Source: JAHEKD01 sp965215945
Lineage (GTDB): Bacteria; Pseudomonadota; Gammaproteobacteria; Arenicellales; JAHEKD01
Assembly: GCA_965215945.1 (NCBI GenBank)
Contig: CBDCFC010000018.1
Coordinates: 1-64,000 of the forward strand
Reading direction: 5' to 3'
Length of the DNA stretch: 64,000 nucleotides
Shown here: in pieces, positions 54,094 to 63,757 of the stretch
Position numbering within the stretch: the first letter of the stretch is position 1
Layout: every line of letters starts with the position of its first letter
Position numbers and translations under genes: made by a program
The notes under the pieces: model-generated
What the model saw: the letters and a program-made list of their open reading frames with translations, nothing else
Told to the model about the DNA's origin: nothing
The model's database searches: none

Positions 54094-55329
54094 ATGAGAA
54101 AAGTTGTCGTTACGGGACTAGGTATTATTTCCCCGCTTGGTACTGGCCTGGCTAAAAATTGGCAAAACATCGTCAATGGTATCAGTGGAATCACCCACAT
54201 CGATCGTTTTGATGCCAGTGCTTATCCATGTCAGGTAGCTGGTCAAGTTGATGATTTTGTGCTTGAAGATTTCTTATCGGCCAAAGATGCTCGTCGTATG
54301 GATCGATTTATTCAATTGGGTATTGCCGCATCGATAGAAGCAATTAACGATTCAGGCCTGGATTTTGACCAGGAAAACTCCGAGCGGATTGGAGTGCACA
54401 TCGGTTCCGGGATAGGCGGTGTTGAAACAATAGAAAACACGACACTGGAACATCACAAAAAGGGCCCCAAGCGAGTCTCACCTTTCTATGTGCCGATGAG
54501 CATTATCAACATGATTTCCGGCAATTTATCAATTATGTATAACCTGCAAGGACCGAATTTATCAATGGTTACTGCGTGTACGACAGCCACACATTCAATT
54601 GGTGATGCGGCTCGATTAATCGAATACGGCGATGCAGACGTGATGATTGCTGGTGGCGCGGAAGCTGGTATTACACCTACGGCCATTGCCGGTTTTGGTA
54701 ATGCCAGAGCCCTGACACGTCGTAATGATGACCCGGCGGCCGCATCATGTCCGTGGGATATGGCCAGGGATGGTTTTGTCATGGGTGAAGGGGCCGGGAT
54801 TGTTGTTTTAGAAGAACTTGAGCGGGCTAAAAAGCGTGGCGCAAAAATTTACGCGGAAATGGCGGGTTTTGGAATGAGCGCAGATGCACACCATATAACT
54901 GCGCCATTAGCTTCGGGAGAGGGCGCATCACGCTGTATGAATAATGCTTTAGCGAATGCCGGTATTGATGCTGGTCAGGTCGACTATATTAATGCGCACG
55001 GTACCTCAACACCGCAGGGTGATATTGCTGAAACTAATGCGATAAAACTCAGTTTTGGCTCACAAGCGGGCAAATTAGCCGTGAGTTCAACAAAATCGAT
55101 GACTGGGCATTTACTGGGCGCTGCCGGTGGAATTGAGGCGATTTATTGTTGCAAGGCCATATCTGAAGGAACAATTCCACCAACGATTAACCTAAATAAT
55201 CAAGATCCCGAATGTGATCTTGATTATGTTGCTAATACAGCGAGGGAGGCGAAAATAAATGTAGCTTTGAGCAATTCCTTTGGTTTTGGTGGTACAAATG
55301 GAACCCTGGTTTTTCGTAAGTTTGACTAA
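54094..55329 (+). CDS. fabF: 3-oxoacyl-ACP synthase II
   Basis: 411 residues. The catalytic Cys162 is in VTACTTATHSIG; the two His residues are in INAHGTSTPQGD and STKSMTGHLLGAAG. The start VVVTGLGIISPLG is typical. It elongates acyl chains and helps convert palmitoleate to vaccenate at low temperature. Next gene is mltG after 26 bases; pabC, usual between them, is absent. Confidence 0.97.
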   Translation: MRKVVVTGLGIISPLGTGLAKNWQNIVNGISGITHIDRFDASAYPCQVAGQVDDFVLEDFLSAKDARRMDRFIQLGIAASIEAINDSGLDFDQENSERIGVHIGSGIGGVETIENTTLEHHKKGPKRVSPFYVPMSIINMISGNLSIMYNLQGPNLSMVTACTTATHSIGDAARLIEYGDADVMIAGGAEAGITPTAIAGFGNARALTRRNDDPAAASCPWDMARDGFVMGEGAGIVVLEELERAKKRGAKIYAEMAGFGMSADAHHITAPLASGEGASRCMNNALANAGIDAGQVDYINAHGTSTPQGDIAETNAIKLSFGSQAGKLAVSSTKSMTGHLLGAAGGIEAIYCCKAISEGTIPPTINLNNQDPECDLDYVANTAREAKINVALSNSFGFGGTNGTLVFRKFD

Positions 55330-55355
55330 ACTAATTTCAAAGAATTAAACAGTAA

Positions 55356-56372
55356 GTGTTTCGCTTTATAATTAAATTACTTTCAAGCCTGATGATTTTG
55401 GTGGTTATTGTTGCTGCCGTTGGTTATTGGTACATCAATGAGACATGGAATAAAGAACTAAGTTTCAATGATGATGTTTTTACCATTGAGCCCGGAGATT
55501 CCTTAAGAAAAATTTCACGTCAATTTCATGAAAAGGGATTTATGCCTGACACCTACAGTTTAGCCTTGTTGGGAAGATATGAAGGCACTGCAACCCAAAT
55601 CAAACCTGGTGATTATCGCCTTGAGAATGGAATGAATGCCAGACAAGTATTGGATAAATTCATCAGTGGAGATGTTATCACCTATAAAGTAAGTTTGGTT
55701 GAAGGCCTGACTTTCAGGCAATTTAGAGAAAAAATTGCGGCAACAGAAGATTTAAAATTAATTACCACTAACTGGACAGATGAAAAAGTTATGCAGGAAA
55801 TTGGGGCGGCCGATGTTCATCCGGAAGGACAGTTTTTTCCTGATACATATGTTTTCCGAGCCACTGATACTGATTTGGACGTTTTAAAACAGGCTTATGA
55901 AAGAATGCAGGCTACGCTGAATGAAGTTTGGCAAGGGCGTGACAGCGATACACCGCTTGAAAATAAATATCAGGCACTGATACTGGCTTCAATTATCGAG
56001 AAGGAAACTGGAAAGGCGGAAGAAAGGCCAGCGATTGGCGGGGTATTCACGAATCGATTGAATAAAAACATGCTATTACAAACTGACCCGACTATTATTT
56101 ATGGATTGGGCTATACATTTGATGGCAACTTGACGCGCAAGCATTTGGATTCTAAAGAGAATATTTATAATACTTATCAACATGCCGGGCTGCCGCCAAC
56201 TCCAATTGCCATGCCGGGCCTGGCCTCTTTAAAAGCTGCTGTGAATCCCGAGAAAACGGAAAGCTTGTATTTTGTTTCCAAGGGTGACGGTAGCCATCAA
56301 TTTTCTAAGACATATCAGGAACATTTGCGTGCTGTTAATGAATATCAGCTCAAGAATAAGGGCAAAGGTTGA
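55356..56372 (+). CDS. mltG: Endolytic murein transglycosylase MltG
   Basis: 338 residues. One N-terminal membrane helix (about 7-26) is followed by a LysM-like region (TIEPGDSLRKISRQF) and the YceG domain, with the catalytic Glu in ASIIEKETGKAEERPAIGG and LQTDPTIIYGLG. It cuts nascent peptidoglycan strands and is thought to end their growth. The start is GTG at 55356, giving the membrane anchor; no ATG in frame does so. Two-base spacing to tmk suggests coupling. Confidence 0.94.
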   Translation: MFRFIIKLLSSLMILVVIVAAVGYWYINETWNKELSFNDDVFTIEPGDSLRKISRQFHEKGFMPDTYSLALLGRYEGTATQIKPGDYRLENGMNARQVLDKFISGDVITYKVSLVEGLTFRQFREKIAATEDLKLITTNWTDEKVMQEIGAADVHPEGQFFPDTYVFRATDTDLDVLKQAYERMQATLNEVWQGRDSDTPLENKYQALILASIIEKETGKAEERPAIGGVFTNRLNKNMLLQTDPTIIYGLGYTFDGNLTRKHLDSKENIYNTYQHAGLPPTPIAMPGLASLKAAVNPEKTESLYFVSKGDGSHQFSKTYQEHLRAVNEYQLKNKGKG

Positions 56373-56375
56373 TTC

Positions 56376-57008
56376 GTGAACGGTAAATTCATTACGATCG
56401 AAGGCCAGGATGGTGCCGGAAAATCGACTAACCTCGAATTCATAAAGAAGTATTTGCAGACACAAAACCTTGAGGTTCATACAACACGGGAACCGGGAGG
56501 AACTGAATTAGGTGAAATACTGCGCGAAACATTACTTTACCAGACAGAAATTCAATGCAGTAATTTGACTGAGTTGTTGCTAATGTTTGCCGCGCGGTCA
56601 CAACATCTGCAACAAGTCATTTATCCGAAATTGGCAGCAGGAATTTGGGTGGTGAGTGATCGCTTTACAGATGCAACGTATGCCTATCAAGGTGCCGGTA
56701 GAGGCGTTTGTAGTCAAGATATAAAAACGCTCGAACTGTTGGTGCAAAAAGAATTTAAACCTGATTTAACACTGGTCTTGGATATTCCGCTTGATATCGC
56801 AAAGTCAAGAGGTGCAATGAACGATGGAGATCGCTTTGAACAACAGCAAGATCAATTCAAATTGCGAGTTCGCGAGTATTATCAAAATCTTTGTAAGCAG
56901 GAGTCAGAACGTGTCAAATGTATTGATGCGACTCAAAGTTTACAACAAGTTCAGCAGGCTATTGTCGCACAGCTCAAGCTATTGATTGCTCAGAGTAAAT
57001 ATGGCTAA
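56376..57008 (+). CDS. tmk: Thymidylate kinase
   Basis: 210 residues, start GTG at 56376. The P-loop is GQDGAGKST, with the TREPGGTELGE motif and the DRFTDATYAYQGAGRG segment with the lid. It phosphorylates dTMP to dTDP. The gene overlaps holB by 8 bases. Confidence 0.97.
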   Translation: MNGKFITIEGQDGAGKSTNLEFIKKYLQTQNLEVHTTREPGGTELGEILRETLLYQTEIQCSNLTELLLMFAARSQHLQQVIYPKLAAGIWVVSDRFTDATYAYQGAGRGVCSQDIKTLELLVQKEFKPDLTLVLDIPLDIAKSRGAMNDGDRFEQQQDQFKLRVREYYQNLCKQESERVKCIDATQSLQQVQQAIVAQLKLLIAQSKYG

Positions 57009-58053
57009 ATGTAGCTCAAATCTGCCCTGGGTGAGTGACACCTTTATAAACGAGGTAGTAGAGGCTTTTAACAATACTCACGCTTTATTGATTAATGGCC
57101 CGCAGGCGATAGGAAAAAGTCATTTGGCTGCGAAAGCTTGTCGTGCGTTGCTTGAAAGAATTTCAACTCAACAAACTACAAACCTTGTTCAGGCCGGCAC
57201 TCATCCGGATTTTCATGTTTTGACTAGTGCTTTTTCTTATTACCAACTTGATTGTGGTCTAAAAAATTCTGCATTACGCTACCTTGATGCCGAAGCGCTT
57301 GAGAAAAAGCGATTATCTAGGCAAATCAGTGTTGAGAGTATTCGATTATTAATTTCAAACATGAGTGAATCATCAGCTTTAGGTGGCTATAAGCTAGCAG
57401 TTATTTATCCGGCAGAGGATCTTAATAAAAATTCTGCTAATGCTTTGCTAAAATTTCTTGAAGAGCCGCCGGCACAGACGCTGATTATTCTTATTAGCCA
57501 CGATATTTCAAAATTACCAGCCACCATCAGGAGTCGATGTGTAAGACTGAATTTTCCAATTCCTGATACTGATGCATCCAGACAATGGTTGCAGCAAATT
57601 TATTCTGAAAATGATGGTATCGAAAATGCTTTAACACTTGCATCAGACCGTCCATTGCTTGCGCAGCAATATTTACAAAATAACCAACAACAAATAGTTG
57701 ATGTTTTAATTAATGATGTGGAACAGCTTGTATCAGCCGGTGAAACAGAAGCAAATGTTATCAGTATTGCCCGTAAATGGATAAAGCTTAAGCAAACCGA
57801 CTTTATTTTAAATTGGTTATGTCAATTGTTTAGTGATCTAATCAAAATCAAATCGTCGGCATCTAAAACCCGATCAGGGGATTATGGAAGCAAACTGCTT
57901 AATATTTCAGAGCAGTTATCGGTGGTGAAATTATTCGACGTTTATGATTACTTTCTAACAGTCAATCAGCGTTATGATGGTGTGGCTGATGAATCGTTAA
58001 TGCTTGAAGATTTAATTCTGACAATAACCAGCACCGCTATTGAGAATGCGTAA
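57001..58053 (+). CDS. holB: DNA polymerase III delta' subunit
   Basis: 350 residues from ATG 57001, inside the end of tmk; an in-frame TTG at 56986 is less likely. The AAA+ clamp-loader fold has a P-loop-like GPQAIGKSHLA and the sensor segment EDLNKNSANALLKFLEEPP and TIRSRCVRLNFPIP, which are typical of delta'. It is a stator of the clamp loader with DnaX and HolA. The usual pilZ gene between holB and tatD in pseudomonads is absent. Confidence 0.94.
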   Translation: MAKCSSNLPWVSDTFINEVVEAFNNTHALLINGPQAIGKSHLAAKACRALLERISTQQTTNLVQAGTHPDFHVLTSAFSYYQLDCGLKNSALRYLDAEALEKKRLSRQISVESIRLLISNMSESSALGGYKLAVIYPAEDLNKNSANALLKFLEEPPAQTLIILISHDISKLPATIRSRCVRLNFPIPDTDASRQWLQQIYSENDGIENALTLASDRPLLAQQYLQNNQQQIVDVLINDVEQLVSAGETEANVISIARKWIKLKQTDFILNWLCQLFSDLIKIKSSASKTRSGDYGSKLLNISEQLSVVKLFDVYDYFLTVNQRYDGVADESLMLEDLILTITSTAIENA

Positions 58054-58831
58054 GTTTAATTACTTAATTGATTCACATTGCCATGTGCATTTTGGTCAGG
58101 ACAAAGCCGCATTGGCTGAGCGAATCAAGCGGGCGCATGAGAATAATGTTAAACAAATGCTCTGTATTTCAATTGACGAAACTGATCGTGACGAGGTTAT
58201 TCAGTTATCAGAACAGGAAAATTCGATCCTTGCGGCGGCGGCAATTCACCCCACCCATGATCGCGGTATAGTTCAGTCAGTTGATTATTTGCTTGATTAC
58301 TGTGTGGATGATAATTTGATCGCAGTGGGTGAAACCGGACTTGATTATTTTCACGTTAAAGGTGATGTTGAATGGCAAAAGCAGCGCTTTATTAACCATA
58401 TCCAGGCTGCAATTAAATTAGACAAACCGTTAATTATTCATACACGCGATAGTATGGATGATACGCTGGACTTGTTAGAGCAGAATAATGCTAAAAAATG
58501 TCGTGGCATCATGCATTGTTTCACTGGCAATCGGGAGCAAGCAGAAAGAGCATTGAAAATGGATTTCAAGATTTCGTTTTCCGGAATCGTTACTTTCAAC
58601 AGCGCCAAAGAGTTGCAAGCAGTCGCCAGAGAAGTTCCACTTGACAGCATTCTGATAGAAACCGATTCGCCTTACTTGGCACCAGTACCTTATCGCGGTA
58701 AAGCAAACCAACCCGCCTATGTGCTTCATGTCGCTGAGAAATTAGCTGCAATTCGTCAACAGTTGTTTGAAGATATCGTCGATGCTACAAGCCGTAATTT
58801 TTATGACTTATTCCCCCAAACTACACTATAG
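58046..58831 (+). CDS. tatD: TatD-family metal-dependent DNase
   Basis: 261 residues from ATG 58046 (a TTG at 58040 is less likely). Metal ligands: DSHCHVHF near the start, GETGLDYFHVKG, PLIIHTRDS, MHCFTGN and ETDSPYLAP. It is the TatD/YcfH type, probably an exonuclease on DNA or RNA ends. It overlaps holB by 8 bases and its end overlaps the end of the convergent tmcA gene by 31 bases. Confidence 0.94.
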   Translation: MRKFNYLIDSHCHVHFGQDKAALAERIKRAHENNVKQMLCISIDETDRDEVIQLSEQENSILAAAAIHPTHDRGIVQSVDYLLDYCVDDNLIAVGETGLDYFHVKGDVEWQKQRFINHIQAAIKLDKPLIIHTRDSMDDTLDLLEQNNAKKCRGIMHCFTGNREQAERALKMDFKISFSGIVTFNSAKELQAVAREVPLDSILIETDSPYLAPVPYRGKANQPAYVLHVAEKLAAIRQQLFEDIVDATSRNFYDLFPQTTL

Positions 58832-60963
58832 AGTAAAGCGTAGACAGATCTGAGTTGTTTTAGTATTTGTTGTTTGCCATTAAGGCCTAATAATGTGCCA
58901 CACTGTTCCCAGTCCATGTCTTGCAAAACTTTGAACGTAATCAGGCTTATTTGTTTTTGATTGATTCGGCTTCTAGTTAAATCTGTGTTCAGGCAACGAA
59001 TTGCAAATGCATGCAAAGCCCGTTGGCAGTTTGAAAGCTGACGATTCCCATAAGCGAATGAATAAACATCGAGTTTATCTTGATCATCGCTTTTAACTGA
59101 GCGTTCTATGTCATCTGTATTTAAAGACAGGTTTGTAGATGTAGCAGCAGGTCTGCTTCGTTTGGACTTAAATAAATAATCCTGTTTGAAGTGGTTTTCC
59201 AATTTAGCGCTGAATATTTTAGCTTTTTTTGATATTGGTTTTAGCATGATCATTGATTTTAAGCCGCTGCGCGCATTTTCACGATGGCCAATACGGACGG
59301 CGTTAAACCCCATTGTTTGCCAAAACTGATAAAGGCCAGATTCGAAACCATAACTCACACCTAAGAAATCCAATTCCTGATTTTCTTTTAAGGTTGAATG
59401 GTAAACTCGATCTAGTAGTTTGCTTGCAATACCATGTCTTTGGTGTTTTTGAATCACAGCTATCCTGACTATCCGTTTATAGGCAAAACGAATAGCTTTC
59501 TTGAAGCCGCTGTGAGTGGATAGTGTTTGTGGAATTAAATGTCCGCTCAGACGCCGTCGACCTAACCAAATATCACCCTCATAAGTGCTATTTATCGCTC
59601 CTTCATTGCTAAGCATTAGTACCGCAGAAATTTCGCCATCATGATCGGCAGTCCATAATTCCACACTAGGTGCGTCCAATATATAGCGTAAATCGCTAGG
59701 TGTTGTCCGATAGTGGGCTTGCGACAATAGTTGAAATAACTGAAAAACTTTTTTCGTATTCTTAGATAACAAATCCCGATCAACTTTTTGGATGCTGATA
59801 TTATTTAGATTCGGTACAAGGCTTAATAACTTTGTGTCATTGTTTTGTGCAGCACTGTGCATTAAAAAAGTTTCAAAAATAAAGCTCTCAACGGGGTCGT
59901 TATTTGCCCAGCGATATGGAGTGATCAGCTCAAACTGTTTAATAGATCGGCGTGACCGTGATAAAAATGATTGGAACTTTGTCGACAAACCCATACCCGT
60001 ACCTTCATAGCCATCAGTTGTTGATGAAATAACTATCTTGCCAGTAGATATAATTAATTTTTTTAAAACTGCTAAGGGTATGGTCGCGGCTTCGTCAATC
60101 ACTAAAATACCGGCAGTAATGTTGTTTCGCAGAAACTCATCAGGAGGAAAAAAATTAAACGAATAGTTGTGGTTTAACTCACTCAACTGTTTGTAAATTG
60201 GCCCAACATTTTTTTTATTTTGCGAAACAACACTTACTTGTAGCTGCGAAATTTGCGACAACAGGGCTAGATTACATAAGGCTTTGCCAATAGTAGTTGA
60301 TTTACCACGACCACGATGGCCATAGATTATGATGATTCCATCTGCCTTTGCAGTAGCAAGATTTTCAATAGCTGTGGCAATGGTTTTTTGTTCCAAGCTA
60401 GGCTTTATTTTTTTATTAGAAGCTAAAGTGTTTTCAATAAAAAGACTGTATATGTCTGTTTTTATTGAATTAAAATTCGACTCAGATTGATCATTCTGAC
60501 CGATTATAGAAAAAAAACGAGATTTCGATTTTTCCGTCAGCTTTTCTACTAGATAAGTAACAAATCTTCCTTTGACATTTTCTGGTGTATGGGGGTGGGA
60601 GCATAATTTCGAATATTCAGGATCAGCGAAGACAGACCACTGCTGAATATCCGGGGTAATTAATATGATAATTCCAGGCGATTTGATTAACCCGGTTAGA
60701 GCACAAAATAAATCCGGATTAAAACCATTAAAACAATTAAATATTAGAGCAGAGTATTCGCTGCCGAGGTGGTTTTCGATTTCTGATCGTTTTTTGGAAT
60801 TGTCAATATAGGTGGTATTTAAGCCCACTAAACTTTGATCTTCAAATCCACAACAAATTATGCTGTCAATGAGACTCCCACAATTCAACAAAAGTTGCCT
60901 TGTGATCCTGATACACCAATTTTGGCGTCCATGAATATGGATGAATCTGCGTTTTTTAATCAT
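58801..60963 (-). CDS. tmcA: tRNA(Met) cytidine acetyltransferase
   Basis: 720 residues (671 in E. coli). The N-terminal domain is followed by an RNA-helicase-like ATPase with P-loop GHRGRGKST at 215-223 and Walker B ILVIDEAATIPL. A GNAT acetyltransferase part (about 490-600) has VIQKHQRHGIASKLLD and LGVSYGFESGLYQFW. The C-terminal region is the tRNA-binding domain. It acetylates the wobble C34 of elongator tRNA-Met, preventing misreading of AUA. It occurs mainly in Gammaproteobacteria. Confidence 0.95.
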   Translation of the reverse strand: MIKKRRFIHIHGRQNWCIRITRQLLLNCGSLIDSIICCGFEDQSLVGLNTTYIDNSKKRSEIENHLGSEYSALIFNCFNGFNPDLFCALTGLIKSPGIIILITPDIQQWSVFADPEYSKLCSHPHTPENVKGRFVTYLVEKLTEKSKSRFFSIIGQNDQSESNFNSIKTDIYSLFIENTLASNKKIKPSLEQKTIATAIENLATAKADGIIIIYGHRGRGKSTTIGKALCNLALLSQISQLQVSVVSQNKKNVGPIYKQLSELNHNYSFNFFPPDEFLRNNITAGILVIDEAATIPLAVLKKLIISTGKIVISSTTDGYEGTGMGLSTKFQSFLSRSRRSIKQFELITPYRWANNDPVESFIFETFLMHSAAQNNDTKLLSLVPNLNNISIQKVDRDLLSKNTKKVFQLFQLLSQAHYRTTPSDLRYILDAPSVELWTADHDGEISAVLMLSNEGAINSTYEGDIWLGRRRLSGHLIPQTLSTHSGFKKAIRFAYKRIVRIAVIQKHQRHGIASKLLDRVYHSTLKENQELDFLGVSYGFESGLYQFWQTMGFNAVRIGHRENARSGLKSMIMLKPISKKAKIFSAKLENHFKQDYLFKSKRSRPAATSTNLSLNTDDIERSVKSDDQDKLDVYSFAYGNRQLSNCQRALHAFAIRCLNTDLTRSRINQKQISLITFKVLQDMDWEQCGTLLGLNGKQQILKQLRSVYALLYSVVWGNKS

Positions 60964-61044
60964 TTACTTGATAGTAAACGATAATAATAGACTAGCGATA
61001 GAAGAAAATGAGAATGGGGAGTATTATTTTATAGTAAAAAAAGT

Positions 61045-63705
61045 CTACAAGCTTAAAAGCCTAACAATTTCAGTATGACCACCTTGCTCGGCGAGTTGCA
61101 AAGGGGTTAGACCTTCAGATGTACGATGTCCCTTGAAGGCATTAGCATCCAGCAGATATTTGACCGCTTTAGTATTTCCTTTCCAAGCTGCAAAACTTAG
61201 AGCAGTCCAGCCGTCTCTGTTAGCTTTATTTACGTCTGCCTTATGATTAAGCAAGGTTTTCACAATTTCAGGATGGTTATTTAAAACAGCAGCCATGAGT
61301 GGGGAACGTCCATCATTATCTGCCAAATGAGGGCTGGCGCCATTTTTGAGTAAATAGTCAACCAAAGGTTTGTTGCCCTTGATTGTTGCATTTAGTAGCG
61401 CAGTCCAACCCCAATCGTTGCGTTTGTTAATTTCGGCGCCTTGTGCAACCAGTTCTCGGACAGATTGTAGATCAGAATTCAATGCAGCAATCATAAGAGG
61501 CGTACTGCCTTTGCTGTCCACCTTTTGGTTGGAAGTGTTACTATTTATCGATGCTTTTGCAACTTTATCTTGAGCTTGTGAATGAGTCGAAGTTTCGGCT
61601 ATGATAACTGCTTCTTCAACGCTGTTTAGACGAATATCAGAGTCAATTTGGTCTGCCATCGCCAGACTCTTATCCGGGTCAATCGCAACTTCTACTTTAG
61701 TCTCAGCTTGATCTGCCGATTCGACTGAAACGATTTCAGCCTGCTTAGTTTCAGTCGCGCTTAGTGTTTCATTGTTAATTATCTCATCGGTATTATCATT
61801 CGATTGACTGATTTGGTCATATAAATCTTTGATAGTGATTTTTTCACCATTGTTATTATTTGCAGTGGTGTTTGCCGTGTCAGAATTTTTCTGATCAAGA
61901 TCAGTCATTAATTGATCATAAAGCTCTTTAATCGTAATGGTGGAATTATTTGAGTTAACCTTGATTGCACTATTTTTGGTTGTCTCGGTAGTTTTAGATT
62001 CGTCATCGGCGGAAAGTACCTTGTTAGTACCGACTGGCTGAGTCTCAATTTTGGCAACCTGTATTGTCTCTACCGCTACAATCTCATTTGAGCTATTAGT
62101 ATCATCATCGACATTATCATTGTTATTGAGCTCAGCTTCATCCATTATGGCTTGTTCTGTTTGTTTGATTTTACTGACCTCTGGAATATCAGCAGATGAA
62201 ACACTGTCGACACCCTCGAAAATTGACTGCTCATTTTCGGAATTGGAAACAACGGCGACATTTTGTTTTTCTTGTTCGACAATTTCTCTGACTTCTGATT
62301 CACTCACTTCGAAAATAGTGACCTGCGTGCTCTCATCATCAGTGTTAGCAAGTTCTTCAATAGACTCACCTTGATAGGGTTGTTCTTCCGGTGAATCTGC
62401 AACACTGATAACGGCTACTTTTTCTTGGCCTTGTTCGGGATCGGTAGCTTTGGAAAAATCAATTTCTATTACATCTGCAACAAGCTCTTTCCCATCATCA
62501 TTTCTATTAAACACATTCGAAATTATCTTAGAAATGGTCTTAATAGTACCTTGTTCAGCCTCATCCTGGGCGAATACATTTTTTTCAGTATCATCTGTTG
62601 CAGTCAGCGACTTTTCGGTGATTTCTACTGACGATTGTTTCTTTGATCCAGAGCCTTGCGCAATAGTTTGCTCAGAGTTGACAAGGGTTTGTGCTTGATC
62701 GGAGTTTAAATTAATTTTTTCGATGTCTTGATTATCAGTATTTTCCACTTCAATAGTAGCGACGCTTTCATCATCGACAACTGTTGCTGCTGATTCGGTT
62801 GACATCGTTTGTTCACCATTTGACAAATCTGACAACATTTCTGATGCCGAAGCATTTGTCTGTGCGTTTAGTTCTGTATCTCCATCTGATTCGATTTTCT
62901 CCTCAAGTTCTTCACTAGGAAGCTCCTCATTAGGCACTGGCGTATCACTCGCCGCCAATTCGATGTCCATTTGCTCAGAGTCAATGTTGTCATTATCGGT
63001 TAATTGATCCGTTGTTTGAACTACTCCATCATTTTCAGCAAGCGATTCTTCTGCCTCAATTTCATCAATATCAGCCTGACTTATTTCTTGCTCGTTTTCG
63101 GGTTCGGCTATATCAACAAGTGATTGTTCGGTGACAGCTTCGACAGATTCATCGCCGTCAACTTCCACCGAAGAATCTTCTTCTAATGTCAGGATTTGAG
63201 TTTCTTGTGTCGAATTATCTTCGTCATCAGAAACGGTTGCTTTCTCCAGGGTTGATGTATCCGCTGTCTGCGTGTCATTTTTCAAATTTTCAACCGCTAA
63301 TTGTTCTTGATCATTAGTGGTTTCTAATGGTGTTGTCTCTGATTCCACAGGAGTATCAGTGTTACTTATTTGTTCTGCAGCCTCAACGGTTTCTTCCGCT
63401 TGTTTAGATTCTTCACTAGCAACCGCTTGATTGATTAGTGGAGACTGATTATCCGCATCGATGTCACTTTGTGATTGAACATTCTCCACTGCAATAGCAG
63501 CTTTTTGTTCAGAACTGGTGATAGAAGTAGAGTTGCTTTGCAGGGGTTTGCCTGAATTAAGGTAATAAAAATAACCGCCGATTGCGGCTACCAGTAAAGC
63601 GGATAGGAAAAGTTTCGGACCTTTACGCTTTTTTTTGAATATATCTCTCTCTTTAATATATTGCTTTTCAAGATCACTTGATTGCGCTTTTATTTTAATA
63701 AACAT
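61045..63705 (-). CDS. Large acidic single-helix membrane protein with C-terminal ankyrin repeats
   Basis: 886 residues. A basic cytoplasmic N terminus (about 1-30) and one membrane helix (about 31-49: LFLSALLVAAIGGYFYYL) lead to a linker of about 660 residues very rich in Glu, Asp, Ser, Thr, Gln, Asn and Val and of low complexity. Two copies of a TIKELYDQ / TIKDLYDQ motif lie near 600-640. Residues about 720-886 are four complete ankyrin repeats and a partial fifth (GSTPLMIAALN, WTALLNATIKG, RSPLMAAVLNN, WTALSFAAWKG, LTPLQLAEQGG). By topology the ankyrin part would be outside the cytoplasm. It lies 52 bases downstream of an OmpA-family gene. Function unknown. Confidence 0.82.
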   Translation of the reverse strand: MFIKIKAQSSDLEKQYIKERDIFKKKRKGPKLFLSALLVAAIGGYFYYLNSGKPLQSNSTSITSSEQKAAIAVENVQSQSDIDADNQSPLINQAVASEESKQAEETVEAAEQISNTDTPVESETTPLETTNDQEQLAVENLKNDTQTADTSTLEKATVSDDEDNSTQETQILTLEEDSSVEVDGDESVEAVTEQSLVDIAEPENEQEISQADIDEIEAEESLAENDGVVQTTDQLTDNDNIDSEQMDIELAASDTPVPNEELPSEELEEKIESDGDTELNAQTNASASEMLSDLSNGEQTMSTESAATVVDDESVATIEVENTDNQDIEKINLNSDQAQTLVNSEQTIAQGSGSKKQSSVEITEKSLTATDDTEKNVFAQDEAEQGTIKTISKIISNVFNRNDDGKELVADVIEIDFSKATDPEQGQEKVAVISVADSPEEQPYQGESIEELANTDDESTQVTIFEVSESEVREIVEQEKQNVAVVSNSENEQSIFEGVDSVSSADIPEVSKIKQTEQAIMDEAELNNNDNVDDDTNSSNEIVAVETIQVAKIETQPVGTNKVLSADDESKTTETTKNSAIKVNSNNSTITIKELYDQLMTDLDQKNSDTANTTANNNNGEKITIKDLYDQISQSNDNTDEIINNETLSATETKQAEIVSVESADQAETKVEVAIDPDKSLAMADQIDSDIRLNSVEEAVIIAETSTHSQAQDKVAKASINSNTSNQKVDSKGSTPLMIAALNSDLQSVRELVAQGAEINKRNDWGWTALLNATIKGNKPLVDYLLKNGASPHLADNDGRSPLMAAVLNNHPEIVKTLLNHKADVNKANRDGWTALSFAAWKGNTKAVKYLLDANAFKGHRTSEGLTPLQLAEQGGHTEIVRLLSL

Positions 63706-63757
63706 CGCTAATACTTCTTCATTGTTAAAACAACTGACTAATTAACAATGCTGTCAG

